Shown in pieces: positions 1-8,506 of a stretch of 64,000 bases of DNA. The translations under genes were made by a program, and so were the position numbers. The DNA comes from Robertkochia aurantiaca (GTDB lineage: Bacteria > Bacteroidota > Bacteroidia > Flavobacteriales > Flavobacteriaceae), in the NCBI RefSeq assembly GCF_020166495.1, contig NZ_JAINZS010000002.1, forward strand, positions 186,001-250,000. Reading direction: 5' to 3'. Below the pieces are notes generated by a model. It was not told the DNA's origin, did not search any database, and saw nothing but the letters and a program-made list of their open reading frames with translations. How positions within the stretch are numbered: position 1 is the stretch's first letter; every line of letters begins with the position of its first letter.

Positions 1-1335
1 GTGGTTGATGAAGGAACCGGTAATACTTATGCTTATCACGGTTACTGGGCAAAAGACTGGACCACCCTCGACCCGAATTTCGGCACCAGGGAAGAACTGG
101 CCGAACTGGTGGAAGAAGCCCATAAAAGAGGTATCAGGGTTTTGCTCGATGTAGTGATCAACCACACGGGACCGGTTACTGCTAAGGATCCTGCCTGGGA
201 TGAAGACTGGGTTCGACTTGACCCCACTTGTACATATCAGGACTATGAAAGTACGGTAAGTTGTACATTGGTTGATAACCTTCCCGATATAAAAACCGAA
301 AGCGACGGACCCGTCGATCTGCCTATGCCACTTTTAAAGAAATGGCAGGAAGAAGGGCGTTACGATCAGGAGATCGAAGAGCTGGACCGCTTTTTTGCTG
401 TAAACGGCTACCCTATGGCTCCCCGCTTTTACATCATTAAATGGCTTACTGATTATGTACGTGAATTAGGTGTTGACGGATTCAGAGTAGATACCGCCAA
501 ACATACCGAAGCATATGTCTGGCAGGAACTTTACAGGGAAGCATCCATCGCCTTCCAGGAATGGAAGACCAATAACCCTGATAAAGTACTCGATGATAAG
601 GGATTTTACATGGTTGGCGAAGTCTATAATTATGGCATCTCGACCGGGCGAATGTTCAGTTATGGCGACAAGGAGGTTGATTTCTATGATCACGGTTTTG
701 AAAGCCTGATCAACTTTGATTTTAAACACGATGCCACCCGTGGCTATGACACCCTATTCACAAAATACGACAGTCTCCTGCAAAAGGAACTCTATGATAA
801 AAGTGTGCTGAATTATCTCAGTTCCCACGACGATGGCTCTCCTTTTGACAGAAAAAGAAAGAAAACCTATGAGACCGCGACCAAATTATTGTTAAGCCCT
901 GGGGCATCACAGATATATTATGGCGATGAATTAGCCAGACCACTACAGGTAGAGGGGGCTGTTGGCGATGCGAACCTGAGATCATTTATGAACTGGGAAG
1001 ATCTCGAAAAAGAAGAAACCCGTGCATTACTGGAGCACTGGCAAAAGCTCGGTCAATTCAGAAAAAACCATCCTGCAATCGGTGCCGGCAAGCATACAAC
1101 CCTGAAAAAGCAACCATTCGTTTTCAGCAGAACCTACGAAACCGATACCTATGCAGATGCGGTCATAGTCGTGCTCATGGCCAAAAAGGCTGTAAAAACG
1201 ATAGACGTGTCTTCTGTATTCAGTGACGGAACCCTCGTGAAGGATGCCTATTCAGGCATTACAGCTGAAGTAACAGATGGAGAGGTACGTATGGAGACTC
1301 CCTTCGAAATCCTGCTTCTGGAAAAAAGCCTTTAA
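1..1335 (+). CDS. Alpha-amylase family glycoside hydrolase (GH13), 5' end missing
   Basis: Hydrolyses or transfers alpha-glucosidic bonds in starch- or glycogen-like substrates. The reading frame is open to the window's left edge, so the first codon is internal and the N-terminal part lies outside; 444 residues remain. GH13 regions are visible: DVVINH (region I, about residue 50), DGFRVDTAKH with the nucleophile Asp (about 160), MVGEVYN with the acid/base Glu (about 207) and LSSHDDGSP with the transition-state-stabilising Asp (about 275). A C-terminal beta domain follows. The stop lies one base from the stop of the converging VOC gene and no terminator is seen between them. Exact substrate cannot be read from this fragment. 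Confidence 0.9.
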   Translation: MVDEGTGNTYAYHGYWAKDWTTLDPNFGTREELAELVEEAHKRGIRVLLDVVINHTGPVTAKDPAWDEDWVRLDPTCTYQDYESTVSCTLVDNLPDIKTESDGPVDLPMPLLKKWQEEGRYDQEIEELDRFFAVNGYPMAPRFYIIKWLTDYVRELGVDGFRVDTAKHTEAYVWQELYREASIAFQEWKTNNPDKVLDDKGFYMVGEVYNYGISTGRMFSYGDKEVDFYDHGFESLINFDFKHDATRGYDTLFTKYDSLLQKELYDKSVLNYLSSHDDGSPFDRKRKKTYETATKLLLSPGASQIYYGDELARPLQVEGAVGDANLRSFMNWEDLEKEETRALLEHWQKLGQFRKNHPAIGAGKHTTLKKQPFVFSRTYETDTYADAVIVVLMAKKAVKTIDVSSVFSDGTLVKDAYSGITAEVTDGEVRMETPFEILLLEKSL

Positions 1336-1336
1336 A

Positions 1337-1720
1337 TCACTTTCTGGAATGCAACGCGATTCGGTTGCCCTCAGAATCGATAAATACACCCATAAAACCA
1401 TGTTCTTCTGAGATCATTGTTTTGGGGTGATATATTTTGCCTCCGGCCTTTTCAACCCGGCTGAGTTCATCGTCAAGATCTACAGAAGAAAAATATATCA
1501 ACACCCCTTCCTGGCTGGGAATATAAGAATCCTGCTTTATAAGAGTACCCTGAGAACCGGGCTTATCTCCCCTGTCAGGAAACCAGCCCATCAGCAATCC
1601 GTTAAAATCGTGAAGGGTGATATCTATCTGAAAAACCTCCTCGTAAAAGTTGCGGGCACGGTTCATGTCCGCTACCGGAATTTCAAACCATCCTACCATA
1701 TTTCTATTCCCGGGTATCAT
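1337..1720 (-). CDS. VOC family protein (glyoxalase/bleomycin-resistance fold)
   Basis: A 127-residue single-domain vicinal-oxygen-chelate protein with two beta-alpha-beta-beta-beta modules: WFEIPVADMNRARNFYEEVF near the N-terminus is the classic first module, and a second begins around VDLDDELSRVEKAGG. A final GNRIALH strand carries the usual metal-ligand region. Family members bind a divalent metal and act as dioxygenases, isomerases or resistance proteins; no specific substrate is evident. Its start overlaps the end of the upstream SRPBCC gene by 17 bp, implying co-transcription. A start at an internal Met (position 1699) would remove the overlap and is also plausible. Confidence 0.85.
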   Translation of the reverse strand: MIPGNRNMVGWFEIPVADMNRARNFYEEVFQIDITLHDFNGLLMGWFPDRGDKPGSQGTLIKQDSYIPSQEGVLIYFSSVDLDDELSRVEKAGGKIYHPKTMISEEHGFMGVFIDSEGNRIALHSRK

Positions 1721-2243
1721 CTTCCAATATCTTTTTTAATCTGTTCAGTCCTGATTCAAAATCTTTACCCACTGCTTTATCCATGTTCATGAATAACATC
1801 ATTATGCTCATAGGGAACCTGTTACTTCCCGAAAACCCCCAGATAACCTCTGAGGAGGAAGAATCCAAAGGACGTACCCTGATGTAGGCATCTGAGGTAG
1901 AACGAAAGGGCTTATAAAACCTAAGCTGGGTTTCTAACATTTCCCCTTCCCTGATATTGGTGATCTCCTGCTCTCCTTCCCCGACCTCCTTATTGCCTTT
2001 CCAGCTGCTCACAGCTCCCACGGTACCGTCGACTCCATTAAACTCTTTAGTCATATCAGGATCTTTTGAACCCCATGGAGACCAATGATCCTGATTTTTT
2101 AAATACTTGATATAATTAAAAATGGTATCTGAAGGCCGGTTGATACGAATTCGCCTGTTGACATGATAGCTCTTGGGAGCCAGAAAGGCCAAAATCAGGA
2201 TCAAACCTACAATACCCACTAGAATGTAGAGTATGGTTGTCAT
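1704..2243 (-). CDS. SRPBCC family protein (polyketide cyclase/START-like) with N-terminal membrane anchor
   Basis: 179 residues. The first about 22 residues form a hydrophobic helix (LVGIVGLILILAFLAP), followed by a START/Bet v1-type domain starting at VNRRIRINRPSDTIFNYIKYL, with the typical HWSPWGSKDPD segment near residue 55. Such proteins bind hydrophobic ligands in a deep cavity; the ligand is unknown. It is the first gene of a two-gene minus-strand unit with the VOC protein downstream. Function beyond the fold cannot be inferred. Confidence 0.8.
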   Translation of the reverse strand: MTTILYILVGIVGLILILAFLAPKSYHVNRRIRINRPSDTIFNYIKYLKNQDHWSPWGSKDPDMTKEFNGVDGTVGAVSSWKGNKEVGEGEQEITNIREGEMLETQLRFYKPFRSTSDAYIRVRPLDSSSSEVIWGFSGSNRFPMSIMMLFMNMDKAVGKDFESGLNRLKKILEDDTRE

Positions 2244-2302
2244 TATTGATCGGTGTTATTGTGCTCTTATAAATTTACAAAAAAAGCGCAAAGGCCTGAA
2301 TA

Positions 2303-2953
2303 TCAATTTTCAGTAAAGCGTTTTAAAACATCATCGATGCTTCTTATGGATTTCTTCGCCCAATCTATACGCAGCTGATGTTTTTCCTCCTCCTTAAGTT
2401 GCCATTCGACCTTTGAAGAACGCAACCTTTGGGTCAACCGCTGAAGAATGATCGCTGCTGAGACTGAGATGTTCAGACTCTCTGTAAACCCGTACATCGG
2501 AATGGTCAGAAAGTCATCGGCCTGACTCAGCACCGTTTCACTGAGACCCTTCCTTTCTGTTCCGAAAAAGAAGGCTGACCTGGGAGCTATGTCAAAGCTT
2601 TCAAGGTCACACGAGGTCTTGTGAGGTGTTGTGGCTACAATTCGATATCCCTTCTCACGAAGATCCTTCATACACTCCATGGCATTGTCAAACCGGCTAA
2701 CGTTGACCCATTTTTGTGCCCCCATCGCTATATTCTTATCCAGTTTTCTGCCAAATCGATCTTCGATAACGTGAGCGCTTTGAATACCGAACACATCACA
2801 ACTCCTGATAACAGCGCTGGTGTTGTGTGCCTGAAAGACATCTTCAATAGCTACGGTGAAATGATAGGTACGATCATTCAGTACCTGTTCAAACTTCGCT
2901 CTCCTCTCAGGGGTCATGAATCCTTCCAGATAATTAAGCAGTTCTTCAGACAT
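2303..2953 (-). CDS. trmH: SpoU-family RNA 2'-O-methyltransferase, TrmH-like
   Basis: A 216-residue SPOUT-class methylase that transfers methyl from S-adenosylmethionine to a ribose 2'-OH, most likely G18 of tRNA. Motif 1 with the catalytic Arg is NTSAVIRSCDVFG (about residues 44-56). Motif 2 is FFFGTERKGLS, and motif 3, which forms the SAM-binding trefoil knot, is MYGFTESLNISVSAAI. The length and absence of an N-terminal substrate-binding extension fit TrmH better than RlmB. It is divergent from the sirtuin gene, with about 100 bp between the starts. The RNA target is inferred from family resemblance. Confidence 0.82.
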   Translation of the reverse strand: MSEELLNYLEGFMTPERRAKFEQVLNDRTYHFTVAIEDVFQAHNTSAVIRSCDVFGIQSAHVIEDRFGRKLDKNIAMGAQKWVNVSRFDNAMECMKDLREKGYRIVATTPHKTSCDLESFDIAPRSAFFFGTERKGLSETVLSQADDFLTIPMYGFTESLNISVSAAIILQRLTQRLRSSKVEWQLKEEEKHQLRIDWAKKSIRSIDDVLKRFTEN

Positions 2954-3052
2954 GTGGGTGTTTTAGTTAAAACTAATTATATTCAGAGAAATAATAAAAA
3001 CGAAGTCAATTATATCGTTCTGAAAAGGGAACGACAACATAAATTAACTAAC

Positions 3053-3739
3053 ATGCGAAAAGTAATCGTATTATCAGGAGCAGGAGTAAGTGCCGAAAGC
3101 GGGTTAAAAACATTCAGAGATGCCGGTGGCCTCTGGGAGGGCTATGATGTCATGGAAGTGGCCTCGCCCCAGGGGTGGGATAATAATATGGAGCTCGTTC
3201 TCGATTTTTATAATCAACGCAGAAGACAACTCCTAAAAGCCAAACCCAACCGGGCTCATCTGGCGCTGGCAAAGCTTGAAAAGCACAGGGATGTAACGAT
3301 CATCACCCAGAATATTGACGACCTGCATGAAAGAGCGGGCAGCTCAGAGGTCATTCATCTGCACGGGGAACTGCTCAAGGCGCGAAGCACCTTCGACCAT
3401 GATCTCGTCTATGACTGGAGAGGAGATTTGAATCCTGGTGATCTTTGTGAACACAATCACCAGCTCAGGCCACATGTGGTGTGGTTTGGAGAAGCCGTAC
3501 CCATGATGGAGACGGCCATAGAAAAAGTGCAGAAGGCCGACGACATCATCATCGTTGGAACATCCATGCAGGTATACCCGGCTGCCGGTCTGGTAAACTA
3601 CCGACAGCCCGGAACACCCGTTTATTTTATAGATCCCAATCCTTCGCTGAGGGAATCACACCTCCCAAACCTGAATATTATCAGGCAATCGGCTACAATA
3701 GGTGTACCTATTGCGGTTGAGCGGCTAATTCGTAGCTAG
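3053..3739 (+). CDS. cobB: SIR2 family NAD-dependent protein deacylase, CobB/SIRT5 type
   Basis: NAD-dependent lysine deacylase of 228 residues. The start at MRKVIVLSGAG places the NAD-binding GAGVSAESG motif at residues 9-17, as in CobB; the frame is open upstream but has no sirtuin-like sequence. TQNIDDLHERAG and catalytic His in HLHGEL (about 104) follow, then RPHVVWFGE. FYNQRRR contains the Tyr-x-x-Arg pair that in class III sirtuins reads succinyl/malonyl groups. The region between HGELL and RPHVVWFGE has only one Cys, so the usual four-Cys zinc site is missing. Its 3' end overlaps the convergent haem-binding gene by 32 bp. Confidence 0.9.
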   Translation: MRKVIVLSGAGVSAESGLKTFRDAGGLWEGYDVMEVASPQGWDNNMELVLDFYNQRRRQLLKAKPNRAHLALAKLEKHRDVTIITQNIDDLHERAGSSEVIHLHGELLKARSTFDHDLVYDWRGDLNPGDLCEHNHQLRPHVVWFGEAVPMMETAIEKVQKADDIIIVGTSMQVYPAAGLVNYRQPGTPVYFIDPNPSLRESHLPNLNIIRQSATIGVPIAVERLIRS

Positions 3740-4181
3740 TTCTGGCACCTTTCGCCCAATTGACAAGGGTTTCGACCTGTTCAGGGGTGAGCCTGGCATC
3801 TCCATGTATCCAGGTATAGGAGTCAAGAGGCATCTCTCCTTCTTCAACCTCTTCAGCGATCTCTTCCATCTTATGAGCTTTTCGCTCGTTATCATATTGT
3901 TCCCAGATCGAAAAGTTCAGATGTTCCTTTCCTTCCTCTATATGATCATTAAGCCAGAAAGAAACCGGGGCTATATTGCTGTACCAGGGATAGTCGGTAT
4001 TATTTGAATGACAGTCATAGCATGATGATCTGAGAATGGCTTCGACTTCAGGGGCCGGCTTCGTTGAAACGATCAGATCGTTTTGAGTGATATCTGTTGA
4101 AATATTCTTCTCAGGTCTGATAAACTGAATGATTATAAACACACCTAGTAAGATCCAGAGACTAATTTTTACGATTCGCAT
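3708..4181 (-). CDS. Haem-binding domain protein (CxxCH), membrane anchored
   Basis: A 157-residue protein of the Haem_bd type. An N-terminal helix (ISLWILLGVFIIIQF) serves as signal or anchor. A periplasmic domain carries CYDCHSNNTDYPWY, a CxxCH covalent-haem motif around residue 52. A C-terminal helical segment ends with LTPEQVETLVNWAKG, typical of small c-type cytochromes. I chose the start at MRIVKIS because the open frame upstream lacks a signal sequence and would run into the divergent gene at 4232. The redox partner is unknown. The final codons overlap the sirtuin 3' end on the other strand. Confidence 0.85.
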   Translation of the reverse strand: MRIVKISLWILLGVFIIIQFIRPEKNISTDITQNDLIVSTKPAPEVEAILRSSCYDCHSNNTDYPWYSNIAPVSFWLNDHIEEGKEHLNFSIWEQYDNERKAHKMEEIAEEVEEGEMPLDSYTWIHGDARLTPEQVETLVNWAKGARTSYELAAQPQ

Positions 4182-4231
4182 AAGGCTTTTATTAAATTTA
4201 AACCTCAAAAGTAAAAAATAATCGAACCGCA

Positions 4232-4774
4232 ATGTCTGATCTCGAAAAAAAAGTTCTGGGGGTTTCAGCCCACAGAGATAGCAGGGAAAAACTGGCAAAG
4301 GAGATTCTGGATAATGAAAGGAACCTGAAACGTCTTTTTGAACTTGCTCTGTTGCCTGATACGGCCAGGAAGTCATTGTGGATTTTAGAAATGATAGGCA
4401 GGACTGCTCCTCTTCAGCTCATAAAATATGAGGAGCAATTAAAGGCTGTATTTAAAGAAAAATCCCCGATGCAGGCCAAACGTTCGCTGGCCAAAATTGC
4501 TGAGATGATCACCTTGAGCTCTTCCCCCCCGCTATCTGAAAATCTGAAAAATATACTCATCGAATTCTGTTTCGATATCCTGATATACAATGCAACCCCG
4601 GCTGAAAAGGTCTTTGCAATGACTGCCTTAGCCAATCTCTCCGAGAAGGAAGCCTGGATCAAAAATGAATTACGGGCTATTATCGATAGAGATTATGCCT
4701 CAGAAAGTCCCGCTTTCAGGGCCAGGGCACGTATCTTACAGAAAAAATGGGATAAAAGTGAGGCAGGCAGGTAA
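4232..4774 (+). CDS. Conserved hypothetical protein, alpha-helical (HEAT-like)
   Basis: 180 residues, without signal peptide or membrane segment. Predicted helices repeat with a spacing near 35-40 residues (for example NLKRLFELALL, SLWILEMIGR, AKRSLAKIAEMI, EKVFAMTALANL, ARARILQKKW), which suggests an alpha-solenoid of HEAT type. The start lies 50 bp from that of the divergent haem-binding gene, and purB follows after 76 bp. I do not recognise a function. Its position directly upstream of purB may mean co-expression, but a promoter-like element sits between the two genes. Confidence 0.7.
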   Translation: MSDLEKKVLGVSAHRDSREKLAKEILDNERNLKRLFELALLPDTARKSLWILEMIGRTAPLQLIKYEEQLKAVFKEKSPMQAKRSLAKIAEMITLSSSPPLSENLKNILIEFCFDILIYNATPAEKVFAMTALANLSEKEAWIKNELRAIIDRDYASESPAFRARARILQKKWDKSEAGR

Positions 4775-4823
4775 TTTTAGGCTGAAAAAAACGAATTGTA
4801 GTGACGTATTTGAACAAGAGGCT

Positions 4824-4831
4824 TAAATTTG
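4824..4831 (+). promoter_or_regulatory. Putative -7 element for purB
   Basis: TAAATTTG matches the Bacteroidota -7 consensus TAnnTTTG exactly, 19 bp before the purB ATG. No TTG at the right -33 spacing was found, so support is partial. Confidence 0.4.
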
Positions 4832-4850
4832 TGTTTTCAAAATAAAAACA

Positions 4851-6194
4851 ATGGAATTATCTCCACTCAATGCCATCTCACCCATCGATGGCAGGTATCG
4901 AAACAAGGTAGAAAATCTGGCCCGTTTTTTTTCAGAAGAAGCATTGATCCGCTACAGGGTTCTCGTCGAGATCGAATACTTTATCGCTCTTTGCGAAACA
5001 CCTCTTCCTCAACTCAGGGAGTTCGATCATGCACTTTTTAAAAGCCTTAGAGCGATCTATGAAAATTTCACCCCGGTAGATGCGCAAAGTATCAAAGAGA
5101 TCGAGCGTACCACCAATCACGATGTGAAGGCCGTTGAGTATTTCATCAAAGAACAGTTCGACGCTCTGAACCTCCAGCAATACAAAGAGTTCATTCATTT
5201 CGGACTGACCTCACAGGATATCAATAACACAGCTATTCCCCTATCCATCAAACAAGCGGTGGAACAGGAATACATCCCTCAGCTCAACCAGGTGATCGAA
5301 AAGCTGGAAACCCTTTCCAGGGAGTGGGCTATGGTACCTATGCTTGCCCGTACTCACGGACAACCGGCCTCTCCCACCCGCTTGGGAAAAGAGATCGAGG
5401 TATTCGTGGTTCGTTTGCGAACCCAGGCTTCATGGCTGACTCAAATACCCTATGCAGCTAAATTCGGTGGGGCAACCGGAAATTTCAACGCACATAAAGT
5501 GGCCTATCCCGGGATCGACTGGAAAGAATTCGGAACCTCGTTCGTAGAGAATAAACTCGGACTCCACCATTCATTTCCCACGACACAAATCGAACATTAC
5601 GATCAAATGGCTGCTCTTTTTGATACTATGAAACGTATCAATACCATACTTATCGATCTGGACAGGGATATCTGGACCTATATTTCCATGGACTACTTCA
5701 AGCAAAGGATCAAAAAAGGTGAAGTAGGTTCATCGGCTATGCCACATAAAGTCAATCCTATTGATTTTGAGAATTCAGAGGGTAACCTGGGTATCGCCAA
5801 CGCGATCCTGGAACACCTGGCCGCAAAATTACCGGTCTCTCGTTTACAAAGGGATCTGACCGACAGCACAGTGCTCAGAAACGTTGGTGTTCCTTTTGCT
5901 CATGCCTCGATCGGTTTCCAGGCAACTCTTAAAGGCCTTGGGAAGCTATTGCTTAACGCCGATCGTTTTGAGAGTGACCTCGAAAATAACTGGGCAGTAG
6001 TGGCTGAAGCGATACAAACCATTTTGAGACGGGAGGGATATCCAAATCCTTATGAGGCCCTGAAAGGTCTGACTCGTACCAATTCACGTATCAATAAAGA
6101 AACCATAGCCGAATTCATCGACACCCTGGAGGTGAATGAAGATATCAGAAGAGAGCTTAAACAGATCTCCCCTTCCAATTATACGGGGATCTGA
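4851..6194 (+). CDS. purB: Adenylosuccinate lyase
   Basis: Cleaves SAICAR to AICAR and adenylosuccinate to AMP, two steps of purine synthesis in the cytosol. At 447 residues it has the normal length. Visible motifs are TNHDVKAVEYF (about residue 85), LTSQDINNTA (about 120), RTHGQPASPT (about 165, with a catalytic His) and the fumarase/aspartase signature SSAMPHKVNP (about 295) with the mobile catalytic Ser loop. N-terminal LSPLNAISPIDGRY is typical. A strong rho-independent terminator follows immediately. A second purine gene, purL, occurs at 41.2 kb but is not linked. Confidence 0.97.
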   Translation: MELSPLNAISPIDGRYRNKVENLARFFSEEALIRYRVLVEIEYFIALCETPLPQLREFDHALFKSLRAIYENFTPVDAQSIKEIERTTNHDVKAVEYFIKEQFDALNLQQYKEFIHFGLTSQDINNTAIPLSIKQAVEQEYIPQLNQVIEKLETLSREWAMVPMLARTHGQPASPTRLGKEIEVFVVRLRTQASWLTQIPYAAKFGGATGNFNAHKVAYPGIDWKEFGTSFVENKLGLHHSFPTTQIEHYDQMAALFDTMKRINTILIDLDRDIWTYISMDYFKQRIKKGEVGSSAMPHKVNPIDFENSEGNLGIANAILEHLAAKLPVSRLQRDLTDSTVLRNVGVPFAHASIGFQATLKGLGKLLLNADRFESDLENNWAVVAEAIQTILRREGYPNPYEALKGLTRTNSRINKETIAEFIDTLEVNEDIRRELKQISPSNYTGI

Positions 6195-6201
6195 TAAAAA
6201 A

Positions 6202-6231
6202 AGCGCCGGGATTACCCGGCGCTTTTTTTTT
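6202..6231 (+). terminator. Rho-independent terminator of purB
   Basis: A perfect 9-bp stem, AGCGCCGGG / CCCGGCGCT, with loop ATTA is followed by a nine-T run. It lies 7 bp after the purB stop and upstream of the converging DUF4252 gene end. Confidence 0.93.
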
Positions 6232-6249
6232 ATGCTAATCGGTGCTGGT

Positions 6250-6795
6250 TTAATTCTTGTCAAAGAAGTTCTTTAACTGTCCCAGTCCTTCACCATTTAT
6301 ATTCCCCTTTTGTACGACTTCCATAAGCTTCATCATATTTGCAGGTTTCATGTCGTCACCTAATACGCGTACCAAGGCAAAGCCAAGGGTGTCGTTGCTT
6401 CCGAATATGATCACCTCATCAACCGCATCATCACTACCGATGTATTTGACCACACCACTGTTGCCATTGGCATTGATGCGCATTAACTCCTGGTAGTCTG
6501 TTCCGCTTAGAATATCGTAGACCTTCGACTTCTCTGCTTCAAAATCAACGGTGTTATCAGGGTTGGTCTTGTAAGCCAGAATATTTAGTTTATGAACCGA
6601 TTCGTAAGCCTCACGTTGCTCTGGTGAAAGCTCCACTTCTTCTATTTTCAGAATACTGGCCGGGATGTCAAGACTTAGAAAATCGGAACGTTCCTGACTC
6701 TGAACATAGTATTCCTGTAGCGAAGTCCCGCTGTCACAAGAGATCATTCCGGCGATCAGCATCATGGTTACAGATATTTTTGTAAGTAGTTTCAT
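6250..6795 (-). CDS. DUF4252 domain-containing lipoprotein
   Basis: 181 residues with a lipoprotein signal (hydrophobic stretch then GMISC, Cys about residue 20). The rest is a compact alpha/beta domain related to the next gene, so both belong to the DUF4252 family found in Bacteroidota next to ECF sigma genes. It contains two regions of the type YELM/YQELMRINANGNSGVVKYIG and VDEVIIFGSNDTLGFALVRVLG. It is the last of four genes transcribed from the ECF sigma gene. Role unknown; an envelope-stress or surface role is only inferred from the operon. Confidence 0.8.
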   Translation of the reverse strand: MKLLTKISVTMMLIAGMISCDSGTSLQEYYVQSQERSDFLSLDIPASILKIEEVELSPEQREAYESVHKLNILAYKTNPDNTVDFEAEKSKVYDILSGTDYQELMRINANGNSGVVKYIGSDDAVDEVIIFGSNDTLGFALVRVLGDDMKPANMMKLMEVVQKGNINGEGLGQLKNFFDKN

Positions 6796-6854
6796 TGTTT
6801 TGATTTTTTATAAATGAACAAGAGGAAGCTGCCTGACAGCCCCTCCTGTTTGAA

Positions 6855-7409
6855 TTAATTTTTCTCCTGACCGGCTTTTCCTAACTGATCTCCTCCGGGA
6901 AGATCCATCTTATTGGTCAGACTTGCGATCTTTCTCAGGTCGATATCTCCGGTAAGCGAAAGCAGTACCGATTCGATCATCTTACCATTCATTTTGACAT
7001 CCGGGCTTCCGATATCGGTGACGTGCATCAGCAATTCTTTCACGTGATTCTCATCTCTTCCTTCCTTCACGTAGAACCGAACGTTCGAATCTCCGTCTCT
7101 CACCCTCATCAGCTCTTCAAAAGATGAGCTGTTCAGATGTTTTACCACCCAGTTTTCCATATCGGCAGCGATCTCCTTATTCTCGGTGGTCATCACCTTA
7201 AAGCTGGTAATGTTGTTGACCAGTTCAAAGAACTCCTGTGCTTCAGGATCTTCGGTACTGACGCTCATCTTACCCAGCATCTGGAACATCTTGGGCTGCA
7301 TGGCCACATAAGTGACCTGGGCATCATTTTCATATTTGTCGAAGATCGACTGGCCGAAACCGGCTAACGGTAGGATCGCTACAATGGCAGCTAGTATTAA
7401 CTTTTTCAT
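6855..7409 (-). CDS. DUF4252 domain-containing secreted protein
   Basis: 184 residues with a signal peptide ending around LAGFGQS (no lipobox Cys). The mature domain parallels the neighbour: SSFEELMRVRDGDSNVRFYVKEGRD followed by VKELLMHVTDIGSPDVKMNGKMIESVLLSLTGDIDLRKIASL. It is third in the sigma/anti-sigma operon, 9 bp after the putative anti-sigma gene. The paralogous pair probably arose by tandem duplication. Molecular function is not known. Confidence 0.8.
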   Translation of the reverse strand: MKKLILAAIVAILPLAGFGQSIFDKYENDAQVTYVAMQPKMFQMLGKMSVSTEDPEAQEFFELVNNITSFKVMTTENKEIAADMENWVVKHLNSSSFEELMRVRDGDSNVRFYVKEGRDENHVKELLMHVTDIGSPDVKMNGKMIESVLLSLTGDIDLRKIASLTNKMDLPGGDQLGKAGQEKN

Positions 7410-7418
7410 GATTTCTAT

Positions 7419-7859
7419 TTATTTCTCGTTTGTTAAAAATTTATTTGTGTTCTTTTCAAATTCTGTCAGATAACTCAACCCGTCAGTACCTTTGCTGAAG
7501 TTCTTGGAGAACATCGACAAAGCCAGTTGAGCCGAGCGAATTTCCTCCTGCGTATACTGCTCTTCAAGAGAAGGGGAAGACTGCTGATCGAAAAAGATTC
7601 CCATCGTAACGGCAACAGCTGCTGCCACCGATATCCATTTAAGATATCCCCTGCTTGTTGCAGGCTTCAACGGAATCTCCTTGCTGTAAGTCTCCTCCTG
7701 TGCTACTGAAAAGTAGTTGAACAGAGGGCGGTATTCCTCCAGGTGGGGGGCTACCTCATCGCCAGAGAAGTAAGCTTTCAACTCTTCCTCTTCCCTGATA
7801 CTGGTGGCTGCTTCGAAATACTTTTCCAGCAGCGTTTCTATATGTTTAACTAATTCCAT
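7419..7859 (-). CDS. Single-pass membrane protein, putative anti-sigma factor
   Basis: 146 residues with a cytoplasmic N-terminal half rich in acidic helices (LLEKYFEAATSIREEEELKAYF), one transmembrane segment at about residues 72-88 (YLKWISVAAAVAVTMGIFF) and a short periplasmic tail. This topology, and a 14-bp overlap with the ECF sigma gene upstream, is what is expected of a cognate anti-sigma factor. No zinc-binding HxxxCxxC motif is present, so it is not a ZAS-type protein. Anti-sigma function is an inference from position and topology. Confidence 0.65.
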   Translation of the reverse strand: MELVKHIETLLEKYFEAATSIREEEELKAYFSGDEVAPHLEEYRPLFNYFSVAQEETYSKEIPLKPATSRGYLKWISVAAAVAVTMGIFFDQQSSPSLEEQYTQEEIRSAQLALSMFSKNFSKGTDGLSYLTEFEKNTNKFLTNEK

Positions 7860-8355
7860 AGTTGTGTTTTTTTAATAGTTCTTCTCTTACTGCCTTTCTG
7901 GCTCTCGACAGGGTAACCCTGATTGCTGTTGGCTTCATGTCGAGCATTTTTTCGATCTCATCGTATTCATACTGTTCGATGTCCCGAAGTTGTAACACCA
8001 GGCGTTGTTGCTCCGGCAGGTTTTCCATAATCCTCTCCATCCAGCTGACCGAATCTTTAACTTCGATACTTTTCTGAAGAGAGGTGTTCTCGTCCTTATA
8101 ATTACTGTGTACCAATTTTAAATTATTGGCCTGTTTCGATTTCAGACGGTCCAGGCAGTAATTTTTTGTCATTGTCATCGCAAAAGCCTCTACATTGTTA
8201 TAAGAAGACATTTTAGCGTTGTTGGTCCACAGCTTCATAATTATTTCCTGGGTGGCGTCTTCGGCTTCCTCCCGGGAGACCAGCAATCTTTTGGCCAACC
8301 GGTAGAGCTTATCCTTGAAGGGCAACACAGTGTTTAAAAATTCAGACTGATTCAT
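7846..8355 (-). CDS. ECF RNA polymerase sigma factor
   Basis: 169 residues. Sigma region 2 spans LAKRLLVSREEAEDATQEIIMKLW to about residue 75, with the core-binding and -10 recognition helices. Region 4 covers ENLPEQQRLVLQLRDIEQYEYDEIEKML to ATAIRVTLSRARKAVRE with a helix-turn-helix. It directs polymerase to a small regulon, probably including its own operon. It heads the minus-strand unit sigma / putative anti-sigma / DUF4252 / DUF4252. The divergent S41 peptidase gene begins about 150 bp away and might share control. Confidence 0.92.
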   Translation of the reverse strand: MNQSEFLNTVLPFKDKLYRLAKRLLVSREEAEDATQEIIMKLWTNNAKMSSYNNVEAFAMTMTKNYCLDRLKSKQANNLKLVHSNYKDENTSLQKSIEVKDSVSWMERIMENLPEQQRLVLQLRDIEQYEYDEIEKMLDMKPTAIRVTLSRARKAVREELLKKHNYGIS

Positions 8356-8506
8356 TTGATTTCTTTGGTTCTTTGGTCTCTCTTAAGACCCTCTTCTACA
8401 AGGAAGACGAGCCAGTATCAATTTTGTTACAATTAATTTTAATTTATTGCATATGTAAGTTATCTTGCTGATTTAACACTAAATGATAATAGGAATCAAA
8501 ACACCC

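Noticed and set aside
2621-3052. N-terminal extension of the sirtuin
   Set aside because: The in-frame sequence overlaps the TrmH-like gene on the other strand and shows no domain; the sirtuin motif starts naturally at 3053.
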